From IMG/VR virus record IMGVR_UViG_3300034418_012497, positions 1 to 20,568 of that record: DNA of 20,568 nucleotides; one strand, given 5' to 3'. The stretch is from a virus. The position numbers and the translations under genes are program-made. The notes beneath the pieces were generated by a model, which ran no database searches, had not been told where the DNA came from, and saw nothing but the letters and a program-made list of their open reading frames with translations. Below are positions 7,961 through 16,372 of this stretch, piece by piece (position 1 is the stretch's first letter; the number at the start of each line of letters is the position of its first letter).

Positions 7961-10900
7961 TTAACCCAGTGCTAAAATAAATGGTGTCATTTGATTGAAT
8001 AAACTTCTACTGAATGCTCTTCCAGAAATAGTTCCAGTGTTTTGGTTAATTGTGATATCATTACCAATCTTAAAGTTTCCAGCTTGATCAGTACTTGTGA
8101 AAACTACCTTACCTCCATTTCGTGTAATAATTTCATTTTCCTGAACCGGAACTCCTCCTCTTAAAGGTGTTGCTGTTGTAATATCATTACCAGAACCAAC
8201 ATATTCAAAAGTGTGAGAACTAGCTGATATTCTACTAACCTGATAGAAATATGCAGTTGAACTTACACCAACAGTATTATTCAAATTTTCATCAAGTGTT
8301 ACTGTAGTAATTCCAGATGAAATTGGTGTTGAACTATTTATTGTATAGTAGATGGGAGAAATGTTTGCCGTTGCTGTAGCAGTTACTCCGGAATCGGGTG
8401 CAGAGATAGTAACAGATGGTGCAGATGTATATTGATTTCCAGAACTAATAATAGTAATTTCACTTACTGTTCCACCATTTAAAGTTGCAAAAGCTGTAGC
8501 TGTAATTCCATTTGGCCCAGTTGGTGCTGTAATTGAAACTGTAGGTGCTGATGTATAACCACTACCACCGTTTGTAATGGTGATTGTTTCCACTGTGTAA
8601 TAAAGAGTATCAAAATAAACAACCTGGCCTTCATATGGTCTTGTAGTTGTAGTGATACCAATAGATACAGTATCAGTGCTTACAGAAGCTTCTGTATTTA
8701 CAGTCCCTGTAAATTGAAGATCACTTACACCATCTGCAACTAATCCATATGTTCCAAAGTCAGTATTACTATTAGTAAGAGAACATTGACCACCTTTATG
8801 GACTGTAATTCCTTCATTACAACAAACAGTAAATACACTAACTAATTGAGCATATCCATTATTAGTAACTGCAATACCAACTCCACCCTGATTATATTGT
8901 GTGTAACTATCAACAACCATTGATTTAAGAGACTCTGCACGATCTCCATCAATTCTCATTCCAGTTCCAGTTGTTGTATTACTAGTGCAATTTTGAACAT
9001 AAGGACTTTCCCATTTCCCTCCTCCAGTGTTTGGTGCTCCTTCTGGTGGAAATGCAACGGCAGCTGCTGGGGCAGTATGTCCGGTAAAGGTCATATTAGC
9101 CAGATAAGTTCCCTTATTTACATGAAAAATATCTTGAGTTGAATTGTTTGGAATAACAGTTACTGTCTTTAAGTTATCTCCTACAATGGAGACAAAATCT
9201 GGAACTTCAATTGGGTTATTCTCGTTATATGTACCAGAAAGAACTTTAATAGTTGTTCCAGTTTGAGCGATACTGACTGCAGCACCGATTGTAAGTTTTG
9301 CATTATCAATTGAAGTTCCATTATTACTATCAACACCATCTTTTGCAACATATAAAATATTTGGTGCGGAGTTAATACCAGTAGCTGAAGAATTGATAGT
9401 AACATTTTCACCAAGAACAATCTGTGAGTTACTAATGGTAACAATACCAACAGAAACGACATTATTGTCACCATCAATAGTGACAGAAGAACGACCAATT
9501 GTAAGAATTCCTGTGATTCTAGCATTTCCATCAACAAAAAGTGCTGTAGAACCAGTTCCAATTGTGACAGTTCCAATACCATTTGAAGCACCAAGAGTTG
9601 TAATTCCAGAAACAAAAAGATTTCTGTTGACTATAACATCTTGTTGAGCAGTAATAATTCCAATAGAATCAATATTAGTTACATCTTCATAAGTAAGAGT
9701 TCCACCAATGGTAACATTACCATTGATATTAATATTTCCATTTCCTGTAATGTCATTTCCATTCAGGTCTAAACTACCACCTAATTGTGGAGTCTGATCA
9801 CTAATAACATCAGATCCTCCTCCACTACCTAAAGCAGTACTAGCAATGCCAACCCATCTGGAGTTAGTTTGATCGTATATTAAAAGTTTTCCATCCCCAG
9901 TTGTTTGATCAAAACTTACATCATCCAAGTCCTTTACAGAACCAGCTCCACCACCACCAATAGTAGAAAGTTGAACTTGAATTCTATTTAAGAAAAGTCT
10001 GTAGTGTTTTTCTAAATCACTGAATGTTGCAAATCTTTCTCCAGTAGGAGTCAGTGGATCTTTTTTATCACCAACTTTTTGTTCAACTTCTGGTGGTTCA
10101 TTGAGTAAATAATTTTCTTTCAGTTCCTCCTGTGATTCTTTTATTTGATCAACAATATCATAAAGTTCCTTTTTTAGTGTCTTGAAATCTGTCTTCAAAA
10201 AAGAAACTTTATTCTCTACGAGTTTTTCTACAGATTTTATTTCTTTTCCAACTTTTTTCAGATCTTCATCATAATACTTAACTTCAGGCAGATTTGTAAT
10301 TTCTTCCTTCAGATCATTAAAATATTTGAGAAGAAGTTCATCAGTTTTTATACTTTCTTGACTATACTTCTCAAGTTGTTCTTGAACTGATTGTTTAAGC
10401 TTACTGTATTCACTACTAATTTGTTTCTTTAACTTTCTGTCATCATCTTTAAATTCATTATGGTATTCCCAAATTTTCTGTGAAGAATTTTTAAACTCTT
10501 CCCAGATTTTAGATTTCTCTTCTTCTAATTTATCACTTAGAGTTTTAATATCAACTTTATTTTCAAAGTTTTTTACGTCAAGTTTTTCTATTAGAGTATC
10601 AATATTAAAATTTAGTTTCTCCTTAAGAGTCCCAATTCTATCACCAATATTGGTAAAATTTTCATCAACAACATCAAAAGCTTCCTTTACCCAATTCAGA
10701 TTGGGTATTTCCGATCTAACTTTATCAATATCTTCTTCATAATACCTAACTTCTGGAAGGTTTGATATTGATTCGTCAATATAATCTCTTACTTCTCCAA
10801 TTTTGTTAGATACTTCTTCTAACTCATCTTCATAATATCTAACTTCAGGAACAACTGGAATTGATTCTCTTACTTGGCAAATGGAATCATGAACTCTTTC

Positions 10901-11269
10901 CAGTTCTTCATCATAATATTTTATTTCTGGTATATTTGGTATATCTTTTCTTACTTCTTCAATTAAAGAAACAATCTCTGTTAAATCTTCAAAGCTGACT
11001 GATTTTTCTTCTTCTACTTTGTCTTCTTTTACTTCTTGGATTGTTTCTGTCAAAAAATCTTGAACTGAAGGTAGTTCATTATTCTCAACAATTTCTTGAA
11101 TTGATGGATACTCTTCTTCGATTATTTCTTCTTCTACAATTTCCTCTTCAACTAAATCTTGGATAGAGGGAAGTTCTTTCTTTTCAATAAAATCTTCAAG
11201 GGAAGGGAGATTATCTTTACTGATAAAATCATTTAACGAAGGCAGATTTTCACTATTGTCTTTTGACAT
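7961..11269 (-). CDS. Large coiled-coil plus beta-helix tail fibre-like protein (1102 aa)
   Basis: Probable virion fibre. The acidic N-terminus has five copies of an [LY]PS-x-x-[DE]-[FLI] motif (LPSLNDFI 9-16, LPSLEDFI 21-28, LPSIQDLV 33-40, YPSIQEIV 54-61, LPSVQDFL 66-73). Four copies of PE[VI][RK]YY[DE] (114, 141, 172, 328) mark a spaced coiled-coil region to about 430. A Gly-rich hinge near 438-443 leads to VKDLDDVSFDQTTGDGKLLI, a fibre-type segment, then repeated strand-turn units (GNVTIGGTL, GITTLG, GSTALFVDGNARITG). From about 640, NILYVAKDGVDSNNGTSIDN begins a right-handed beta-helix-like domain with Asn/Ser/Gly-rich turns. The C-terminus has GGSGYTSAP-type repeats and ends with TINQNTGTISGRAFSRSLF. 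A GATAAATA late-promoter match precedes it. No depolymerase catalytic residues can be assigned. Confidence 0.83.
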   Translation of the reverse strand: MSKDNSENLPSLNDFISKDNLPSLEDFIEKKELPSIQDLVEEEIVEEEIIEEEYPSIQEIVENNELPSVQDFLTETIQEVKEDKVEEEKSVSFEDLTEIVSLIEEVRKDIPNIPEIKYYDEELERVHDSICQVRESIPVVPEVRYYEDELEEVSNKIGEVRDYIDESISNLPEVRYYEEDIDKVRSEIPNLNWVKEAFDVVDENFTNIGDRIGTLKEKLNFNIDTLIEKLDVKNFENKVDIKTLSDKLEEEKSKIWEEFKNSSQKIWEYHNEFKDDDRKLKKQISSEYSKLKQSVQEQLEKYSQESIKTDELLLKYFNDLKEEITNLPEVKYYDEDLKKVGKEIKSVEKLVENKVSFLKTDFKTLKKELYDIVDQIKESQEELKENYLLNEPPEVEQKVGDKKDPLTPTGERFATFSDLEKHYRLFLNRIQVQLSTIGGGGAGSVKDLDDVSFDQTTGDGKLLIYDQTNSRWVGIASTALGSGGGSDVISDQTPQLGGSLDLNGNDITGNGNININGNVTIGGTLTYEDVTNIDSIGIITAQQDVIVNRNLFVSGITTLGASNGIGTVTIGTGSTALFVDGNARITGILTIGRSSVTIDGDNNVVSVGIVTISNSQIVLGENVTINSSATGINSAPNILYVAKDGVDSNNGTSIDNAKLTIGAAVSIAQTGTTIKVLSGTYNENNPIEVPDFVSIVGDNLKTVTVIPNNSTQDIFHVNKGTYLANMTFTGHTAPAAAVAFPPEGAPNTGGGKWESPYVQNCTSNTTTGTGMRIDGDRAESLKSMVVDSYTQYNQGGVGIAVTNNGYAQLVSVFTVCCNEGITVHKGGQCSLTNSNTDFGTYGLVADGVSDLQFTGTVNTEASVSTDTVSIGITTTTRPYEGQVVYFDTLYYTVETITITNGGSGYTSAPTVSITAPTGPNGITATAFATLNGGTVSEITIISSGNQYTSAPSVTISAPDSGVTATATANISPIYYTINSSTPISSGITTVTLDENLNNTVGVSSTAYFYQVSRISASSHTFEYVGSGNDITTATPLRGGVPVQENEIITRNGGKVVFTSTDQAGNFKIGNDITINQNTGTISGRAFSRSLFNQMTPFILALG

Positions 11270-11283
11270 TTGTTTATTAGTAA

Positions 11284-11338
11284 TTTGATACTTTGGGATT
11301 TCTCTCCCTTCCCCTATTTATCTTTATCAAGTATCAAA
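11284..11338. repeat. Inverted repeat flanking the late promoter of the 1102-aa fibre gene
   Basis: TTTGATACTT (11284-11293) and AAGTATCAAA (11329-11338) are perfect 10-bp inverted arms separated by 35 nt. The right arm covers the stop codon of the 827-aa gene and the loop holds the GATAAATA site. No T-run follows the left arm in the transcribed direction, so it is not a convincing intrinsic terminator. It may be a weak mRNA structure or chance. Confidence 0.4.
11315..11322 (-). promoter_or_regulatory. Late-promoter octamer GATAAATA
   Basis: The minus strand reads GATAAATA in the 57-nt gap before the 1102-aa fibre gene, matching the NATAAATA form of T4-like late promoters. The ATG at 11269 lies 45 nt downstream. 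In this family recognition would be by the phage gp55 sigma factor with the sliding clamp. Neither gene is in the window. Confidence 0.65.
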
Positions 11339-13810
11339 GAAGAACATTTGCCATAATCTACAATTTTCTTTCACAGTTCCAAAATATTCAGAAGCTGAAT
11401 GAATTGCACTAGCGTCAAAAAGAACAAGACGATTATAGACATTTCCAAGAACATCTACAGGTTCAAAAGGAGTTCCATCAAGATGACAATCACCTGGATT
11501 TGTTTCTGGATTCCAAGAAATATCCCAACCAGGTTCATAGTAAGTTCTAGCTCTACTTTGTTTATGAGCATACAATGTAGTTCCACATTGGAATGGTGCA
11601 TTAGGAGTGAGATATAACATTCCACCCCATTGTTGACTATCACAATGCCAAACACGAGGTTGTCCAGACCAACAATATTGGAATCTACCATTCATTCCAT
11701 GTTCTTCCCACTTTGTAATCTTTTTACCCATAATCTCCTCAAATCTTTCTTTGAGGCCAGGAAATAAGAATTGTTTGTGAGTTCTATTTCCAATATAACC
11801 CCTACCTAATCCACCGATATCAAAATCTTGATCTAATGCAAACTTTCTGATTTCATCAGGATTTTCGTAGAAATTATCAACAATCCAAGAAGTTGGATTG
11901 GGTTTTGAACTGAATGAAGAAAACACCATAGGTTTTTCTTCTACAACTGTTTCATTATCTCCATAGTTTTCTATAAAGATATAATCGGAAATATAAATTC
12001 TTCGAATGGTGTCAATTTGATTTTCTGTCAAATCATCCTTTCCAAATTTCTTCTTCGAACAATTGACAATTTCATCAACACCAAATCTTTGATTAATATC
12101 CTTCTTAAAAATCACTTCAAATGAATCATAATTTCTTTGATCAATAAAGTGAGTTTGTGGATACCAATGATGAACTTGTTGATCACTAGTGATTTTATCC
12201 AGATTTTGAATTACTGCCTTAATAATTTCATCTTTCGTAGATTTTTCAATGTCCAAATCAAGTGATTCAAGAATGTCTTGACCCCAAAGATTGTGATAAT
12301 TTGGAATGACAAAGTAATCATTCATCAAAGAAATGAATCTATCAATTGGATCATCAAGAACAACTATTGGTCTTACTTTTGGTCTATCTTCAACTACCTG
12401 ACATTTCTCAAAATGACCCTTAATTGATGCAGACCCATTCTTCGGAATCTCAAACCAATAATCATTTTTATCATTGTTCAAAGAATATAATCTTGGAAAT
12501 GGTGATTCAATACACCATTCACATTTACACTCTTTGAACAAATTATACTTTTTTACAGTCTCTTCCTCCTCTGAAATGAAAGTAAAATCAGTACAAAGTT
12601 GTGTATGAGGTTGAACAGATTTCATCTTTTCAATCAATTCTTCTGAAACTAAATCAGGATGTACCCACCAATCTTCAAAATTACTTACACCATCTGGTGA
12701 AACATCATTAATAACTAAAAGATATCCCTTATCTTCTAAAAACTTTCTGGATTTTTCACGATATGATTTTGAAACATCGACATAGTAGTCATGTTCATAT
12801 GTAATGACCGCAAACTTATACTTATCGAAAGGAATTTTTAACATACATTCATAAGTATGTTTTGCTGGTTCAATATCTAACTGAAGATAGTCAATAATAT
12901 TAGACTGAAAATTATTTTGAATAAATTCATCATAATCAAGATCTAGAGCGTCTTGTTGATAAATTGGATTTTTTCTATTATCCCTGTAGTTTCTAATAAA
13001 TTTCTCATCATATTCAAGGGAAACACCTGTCCAACCATAATCTCTTTCAAGAAGTGCTGTATTATTTCCTTTAAACGGATCTGCTCCACCAATTTCAAGA
13101 TAAGTTCCATTTCTTTTTCCATTCAAAACGGAGAGGATAAACATATCTTGATAGACTTGAGAGAAATTTCTCTCGATATTTTCAGAACCTTTGAACTTAA
13201 ACTTAAGTTTTTTATGATCTTCCTTATTGTAAGTGAAGAAAGCTTGTGATTCTGGACCAGAACCAAGACTTGTGATATTAACCTCTACCAAGTCTTTATG
13301 ATAATTATCCATCACATCCCAATAATTATCTACGAGGTGATGGAAAAGTTCCCTACTTTCCATGTTTTTACCCCAGTTCCAACTCACAACAGCTTTGTTG
13401 AAAATAAGACCCCATAATCCATGGAATTCAGGAATTCCAATATCTTCAACTTCTTCTTTATAACAATTAATCCCAAGATTTGCATATGTATATGCATTTA
13501 CCCACTCTTTTCTCTGTTCATACAAACTAGAAAGTAAAAAATAAGCCTCAGGTCTGTTGGGAAGAAGATTTAGAGCGTTTTCAAGTAAAATCTTTTCAGT
13601 ATGATCTCTAGATGATTGTTTTCTATAACAAATAGATGCTCGAATCAAAGATTTATATGCACTGATATCATTTTCAGATCTCTCGGCACATCTTTGGTAA
13701 TATGTGTGACCAGCTGCATTATGTCCTTGATTTTCATACCAACTAGCCAAAGCATAATTCTTTTCTGGACTTTCAGTATCAAAACAAAAGTCAAGTAATT
13801 CCTTATTCAT
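11327..13810 (-). CDS. Four-part fusion: TPR, FkbM-like methyltransferase, sulfotransferase-like, 2OG-Fe(II) oxygenase-like (827 aa)
   Basis: Residues 1-170 show TPR-like helical pairs (ALASWYENQGHNAAGHTYY; PEAYFLLSSLYEQRKEW). Residues about 215-385 resemble an FkbM methyltransferase: SQVYQDMFILSV, then the SAM-loop pattern GTYLEIGGADPFKGNN, YLQLDIEPAKHTYE, FAVITYEHDYY and a late EDWWVHPDL. Residues about 448-620 resemble a sulfotransferase, with FEIPKNGSAS (5'-phosphosulfate loop type) and VVLDDPIDRFISLMNDY (3'-phosphate motif position, with Asp where Arg is usual). Residues about 625-827 resemble a 2OG-Fe(II) oxygenase of DUF6445 type (name recalled): WHCD gives His722-x-Asp724, DASAIHS gives His804, and Arg818 follows. 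A GGAGGA Shine-Dalgarno precedes the ATG, which overlaps the propeller gene by 8 nt. There is no signal peptide. Domain order is seen; substrates are unknown. Confidence 0.8.
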   Translation of the reverse strand: MNKELLDFCFDTESPEKNYALASWYENQGHNAAGHTYYQRCAERSENDISAYKSLIRASICYRKQSSRDHTEKILLENALNLLPNRPEAYFLLSSLYEQRKEWVNAYTYANLGINCYKEEVEDIGIPEFHGLWGLIFNKAVVSWNWGKNMESRELFHHLVDNYWDVMDNYHKDLVEVNITSLGSGPESQAFFTYNKEDHKKLKFKFKGSENIERNFSQVYQDMFILSVLNGKRNGTYLEIGGADPFKGNNTALLERDYGWTGVSLEYDEKFIRNYRDNRKNPIYQQDALDLDYDEFIQNNFQSNIIDYLQLDIEPAKHTYECMLKIPFDKYKFAVITYEHDYYVDVSKSYREKSRKFLEDKGYLLVINDVSPDGVSNFEDWWVHPDLVSEELIEKMKSVQPHTQLCTDFTFISEEEETVKKYNLFKECKCEWCIESPFPRLYSLNNDKNDYWFEIPKNGSASIKGHFEKCQVVEDRPKVRPIVVLDDPIDRFISLMNDYFVIPNYHNLWGQDILESLDLDIEKSTKDEIIKAVIQNLDKITSDQQVHHWYPQTHFIDQRNYDSFEVIFKKDINQRFGVDEIVNCSKKKFGKDDLTENQIDTIRRIYISDYIFIENYGDNETVVEEKPMVFSSFSSKPNPTSWIVDNFYENPDEIRKFALDQDFDIGGLGRGYIGNRTHKQFLFPGLKERFEEIMGKKITKWEEHGMNGRFQYCWSGQPRVWHCDSQQWGGMLYLTPNAPFQCGTTLYAHKQSRARTYYEPGWDISWNPETNPGDCHLDGTPFEPVDVLGNVYNRLVLFDASAIHSASEYFGTVKENCRLWQMFFFDT

Positions 13811-14777
13811 TGATAAAATCCTCCACTACTTTCTTAGAAACTTTTAAAATATATGCCGCATTATCTTGACCACCAAATGTGATCAAAAAATCTTCACCAA
13901 AAGAATACATTCCACAACAAAATTCAATTTTCATATTCATGAAAGAGAATAATTTTGAAACTTTTCTGTTTACAAAATTCTTATCCCAAAAGACAAATCT
14001 ATGTCTATATGTTGCATCTTTCATTCCTCTTTCAGAAGAATACATATCTGTTTCGTGAATGATGGTAAGATAACCACCATTAAATTTTATAACCTGAGAA
14101 CCTCCTCTCATGTGACCACTGATTTGATCATCATATCCATTGGTTTCGAAAACTTCCGTTTCTTTACCCTCTTCAAATTTCATCAATGCTGTCGGATTTG
14201 TCCATTTCAATAGATGAAAAGGTTTGTCCTCAATTGGAGTACAGTTTTTCATACAGTACTCATTGTCGGGATATACTCCTGGAATTCTATATCTTGATAC
14301 TTCCTTTACATTTCTATCCTCAATTTTCAACTCAGAAATTTCCATTCTTCCAGTACCAATATTATCAAGATCTCTCCTGACACCGATACCATACAATTTA
14401 CCACCCCAATCCACTAATCTGACATCTTCAAGACCGACAAAATCCCATTGGGGTTGATAAGTATCAAACTCCGACGTATCTACCTTAGAATACCAAATAA
14501 TATCCAAATCATCATTCAATTCGGCAACATAGTTCCAAGTTCTGAGATGATTATCTTGTTCTGGATGAATATATGAGAGTGGACCCCACATATGTTCAAA
14601 TCTGTTCAATTCTGCATGATACAGTGTGTAATTTACATTTCTTATATTTACCAGTATCTTACCATTTCTTACAATAACTGACGGGTTTGTAAGAGCTGGT
14701 CCTGAAAGGTCTTCTGAGTTAGTTAAAAGAGGTTTTATAACACCACCATTAGCTAACGCTAATTGAGTAAAAGTCAT
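13803..14777 (-). CDS. GH130-like five-bladed beta-propeller protein (324 aa)
   Basis: Resembles the GH130 / glycoside phosphorylase-like propeller fold. Blade-start motifs are visible: NPSVIVRNGKILVNIRN (31-47), GLEDVRLVDWGGKLYGIG (115-132, the position of the family's E-D-x-R), LLKWTNPTALMKF (189-201), RGGSQVIKFNGGYLTIIHE (224-242), and FCCGMYSFGEDFLITFGGQD (286-305). Family members act on mannoside linkages by phosphorolysis or hydrolysis, but related propellers exist whose activity is not known, so no substrate is claimed. The length suits a single propeller. Its start faces the plus-strand oxygenase gene across 63 nt, and its end overlaps the 827-aa fusion by 8 nt, which indicates a two-gene unit. 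No strong Shine-Dalgarno is seen. Confidence 0.65.
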   Translation of the reverse strand: MTFTQLALANGGVIKPLLTNSEDLSGPALTNPSVIVRNGKILVNIRNVNYTLYHAELNRFEHMWGPLSYIHPEQDNHLRTWNYVAELNDDLDIIWYSKVDTSEFDTYQPQWDFVGLEDVRLVDWGGKLYGIGVRRDLDNIGTGRMEISELKIEDRNVKEVSRYRIPGVYPDNEYCMKNCTPIEDKPFHLLKWTNPTALMKFEEGKETEVFETNGYDDQISGHMRGGSQVIKFNGGYLTIIHETDMYSSERGMKDATYRHRFVFWDKNFVNRKVSKLFSFMNMKIEFCCGMYSFGEDFLITFGGQDNAAYILKVSKKVVEDFINE

Positions 14778-14840
14778 AATAATTTATCACTCTCGGAGAT
14801 AATCTATATAAGTATATATCTTTAATAATAAGGTGTCAAA

Positions 14841-15404
14841 ATGAAAGGTGAATGGTGCTACTTCAAATCGTATTTTTCTCCAGAGTATTGTGATAAACTC
14901 ATTAGTCAAGCTAAAAAACTGAAATTTCAAGATGCCTTTCTGGGAGTTTATGGTGAATCAGAAGTTCCAAATTATAGAAGATCTAACATTGCCTGGATGT
15001 ATCCTAACGAATTTCCAGATTTCTATACAAATTTGTGGAAAATGGCAGATCAAGCGAATGAAGAATGGTTTGGATTTGATATTGATGGTCTAGAACATGT
15101 TCAGTTTGCAGAATATAATTTAGAAAATAGAGGAGAATATAAAAAGCATCATGATGTTTTTTGGATCAACAATGGCCCAAAGCATAGAAAACTAACAGCA
15201 GTTATTCAATTAACTGATAATGAGTATTATGATGGTTGTGATTTAAAATTATATGAATGTAATAGTCATCCAAATAGGGAAGAAATTAGACAACAAGGAA
15301 CTGTCATATTCTTCCCATCCTGGTTATATCATTCGGTAGAACCAATTATTAGTGGAACTCGATATAGTGCTGTTGCTTGGTTTGAAGGTCCTAAATGGAA
15401 ATAA
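14841..15404 (+). CDS. 2OG-Fe(II) oxygenase, prolyl-hydroxylase-like (187 aa), only plus-strand gene
   Basis: Putative Fe(II)- and 2-oxoglutarate-dependent hydroxylase. The metal triad is visible: His103-x-Asp105 in KKHHDVFW and His164 in SWLYHSVEP, with Arg174 in SGTRYSAVAW at the 2-oxoglutarate carboxylate position. YYDGCDLKLYE (129-139) matches the GG-x-L-type strand between them, here with Gly-Cys-Asp. The length is normal for single-domain phage PKHD-type enzymes. AAGG lies about 7 nt before the ATG. It runs against all other genes: divergent from the propeller gene (63-nt gap) and ending directly against the 82-aa gene (TAA at 15402-15404, opposing stop at 15405-15407). This suggests an independently acquired cassette. 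The substrate is unknown. Confidence 0.8.
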   Translation: MKGEWCYFKSYFSPEYCDKLISQAKKLKFQDAFLGVYGESEVPNYRRSNIAWMYPNEFPDFYTNLWKMADQANEEWFGFDIDGLEHVQFAEYNLENRGEYKKHHDVFWINNGPKHRKLTAVIQLTDNEYYDGCDLKLYECNSHPNREEIRQQGTVIFFPSWLYHSVEPIISGTRYSAVAWFEGPKWK

Positions 15405-15653
15405 TCAGGTACTTGCAACTCCAACATTTTCATTTGGATCTGTGAAACTAATAGCACCTACTGCAATTTTATTATTAACTCCACGAAGTTGACCTTCTAG
15501 AATTTCTTGGAAATAGGTTTCATCAATATTTCCATTTTCCAAATGTGGAATATTGATAGTTCTTTTATGAATATTACCTTCTGAATTTTCATAAGTTACT
15601 TCAACTGAAGTATCTTCGGAAGTGTATTCTGCAACAGTGTATGTAGAAATCAT
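15405..15653 (-). CDS. Small conserved phage protein (82 aa)
   Basis: Function unknown, but of a family I recognise near tail-fibre genes of marine myophages: MISTYTVAEYTSEDTSVEVT, HKRTINIPHLENGNIDE, then QEILEGQLRGVNNKI and GAISFTDPNE. Predominantly beta, acidic, no membrane segment. A CTAAATA late-promoter-like site sits 16 nt upstream and overlaps the stop of the preceding gene. No clear Shine-Dalgarno is seen before the ATG at 15653. It ends stop to stop with the plus-strand oxygenase. Confidence 0.65.
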   Translation of the reverse strand: MISTYTVAEYTSEDTSVEVTYENSEGNIHKRTINIPHLENGNIDETYFQEILEGQLRGVNNKIAVGAISFTDPNENVGVAST

Positions 15654-15669
15654 GATTGGAAGTTTTTTT

Positions 15670-15677
15670 TATTTAGT
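15670..15677 (-). promoter_or_regulatory. Late-promoter-like octamer ACTAAATA
   Basis: The minus strand reads ACTAAATA followed by an A-run, ending 16 nt before the ATG at 15653 and overlapping the TAA of the upstream oxygenase gene. It differs from NATAAATA by one base and has the same CTAAATA core as the site at 3481-3488, so a CTAAATA variant may be used by this phage. Confidence 0.4.
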
Positions 15678-16365
15678 TTCCACGATCATAAGCATAGTGT
15701 GCCCTATACCCATCTTGTAAAACATAGTGGAAAAAGATTTGGTGATAGTATAAAGTTCTATCCACAATATCACCAGGCATTGATTCACGCCAGTGAGGAC
15801 GTTCACAACCTTTATAGATCATTCCATCTCCAGGTTTAAGAATTACTTTCTTATTTTTACCCTTTTTGATAACCTTAGTTTTCTTTTTTGGATCGTCATA
15901 AACATCAGGTGTCTTGATCCAAATAGGCCAAGATTCTTTGATATTGGAACCAATATGAACGGTCACTGAGATTTCACAAGCAGGTCTATCTGCATGATTT
16001 GATAATGCTTGTCCTGGATTATAGAACCTATCATAATAATAAGTATTGTAAAGTTTCCTACCGATTGCCTCCTCAAGTCTCAATCTTACTTGAGAGTGAA
16101 AGTACTTGTATGGAGGATAGTAATATCTAGAGGTAGATCCCTCTACTTGATTTTCTAATGGAGCATGATTGAACTTATCAAGACTTCCATAATAATTATA
16201 TTGACCTTTTTCTTTTGGAGGATCACATTTCAAATCCTTTGGATTACAAAGTTTTTTGATAACTAGATATCCGTCTCTGTCAAATTGTTCGTGACCCGTA
16301 ATTGATGTATAGGAGTTGATAAATTCTTGTAGATCAATATCCTTCTGTGTCATTCCTTCTGCCAT
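15673..16365 (-). CDS. 2OG-Fe(II) oxygenase-like protein (230 aa)
   Basis: Putative Fe(II)/2-oxoglutarate hydroxylase. YYYDRFYNPGQALSNHADRP contains His124-x-Asp126; GDGMIYKGCERPHWRE supplies His191, and Arg203 (IVDRTLYYHQIFFH) could bind the co-substrate. Between them is a lysine-rich insert (about 159-173), unusual for the fold. I start it at 16365 (MAEGMTQKDI) rather than at 16422: GAGGT lies about 6 nt before this ATG, while the longer form would run back into the upstream oxygenase gene. The gap to that gene is 7 nt, so the two oxygenases are probably made from one message. Substrate unknown; free amino-acid or peptide hydroxylation are both possible. Confidence 0.75.
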   Translation of the reverse strand: MAEGMTQKDIDLQEFINSYTSITGHEQFDRDGYLVIKKLCNPKDLKCDPPKEKGQYNYYGSLDKFNHAPLENQVEGSTSRYYYPPYKYFHSQVRLRLEEAIGRKLYNTYYYDRFYNPGQALSNHADRPACEISVTVHIGSNIKESWPIWIKTPDVYDDPKKKTKVIKKGKNKKVILKPGDGMIYKGCERPHWRESMPGDIVDRTLYYHQIFFHYVLQDGYRAHYAYDRGN

Positions 16366-16372
16366 AATTACC

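Noticed and set aside
11284-11338. Intrinsic terminator after the 827-aa gene
   Set aside because: The 10-bp inverted arms have a 35-nt loop and no following T-run in the transcribed direction; kept only as an inverted repeat.
14781-14788. GATAAATT on the minus strand before the propeller gene as a late promoter
   Set aside because: It has a mismatch in the octamer's last base and lies only 3 nt from the ATG, leaving no room for a transcript start and leader.
15405-15410. Convergent stop codons as a bidirectional terminator
   Set aside because: The stops abut, but no hairpin with T-run is visible on either side.
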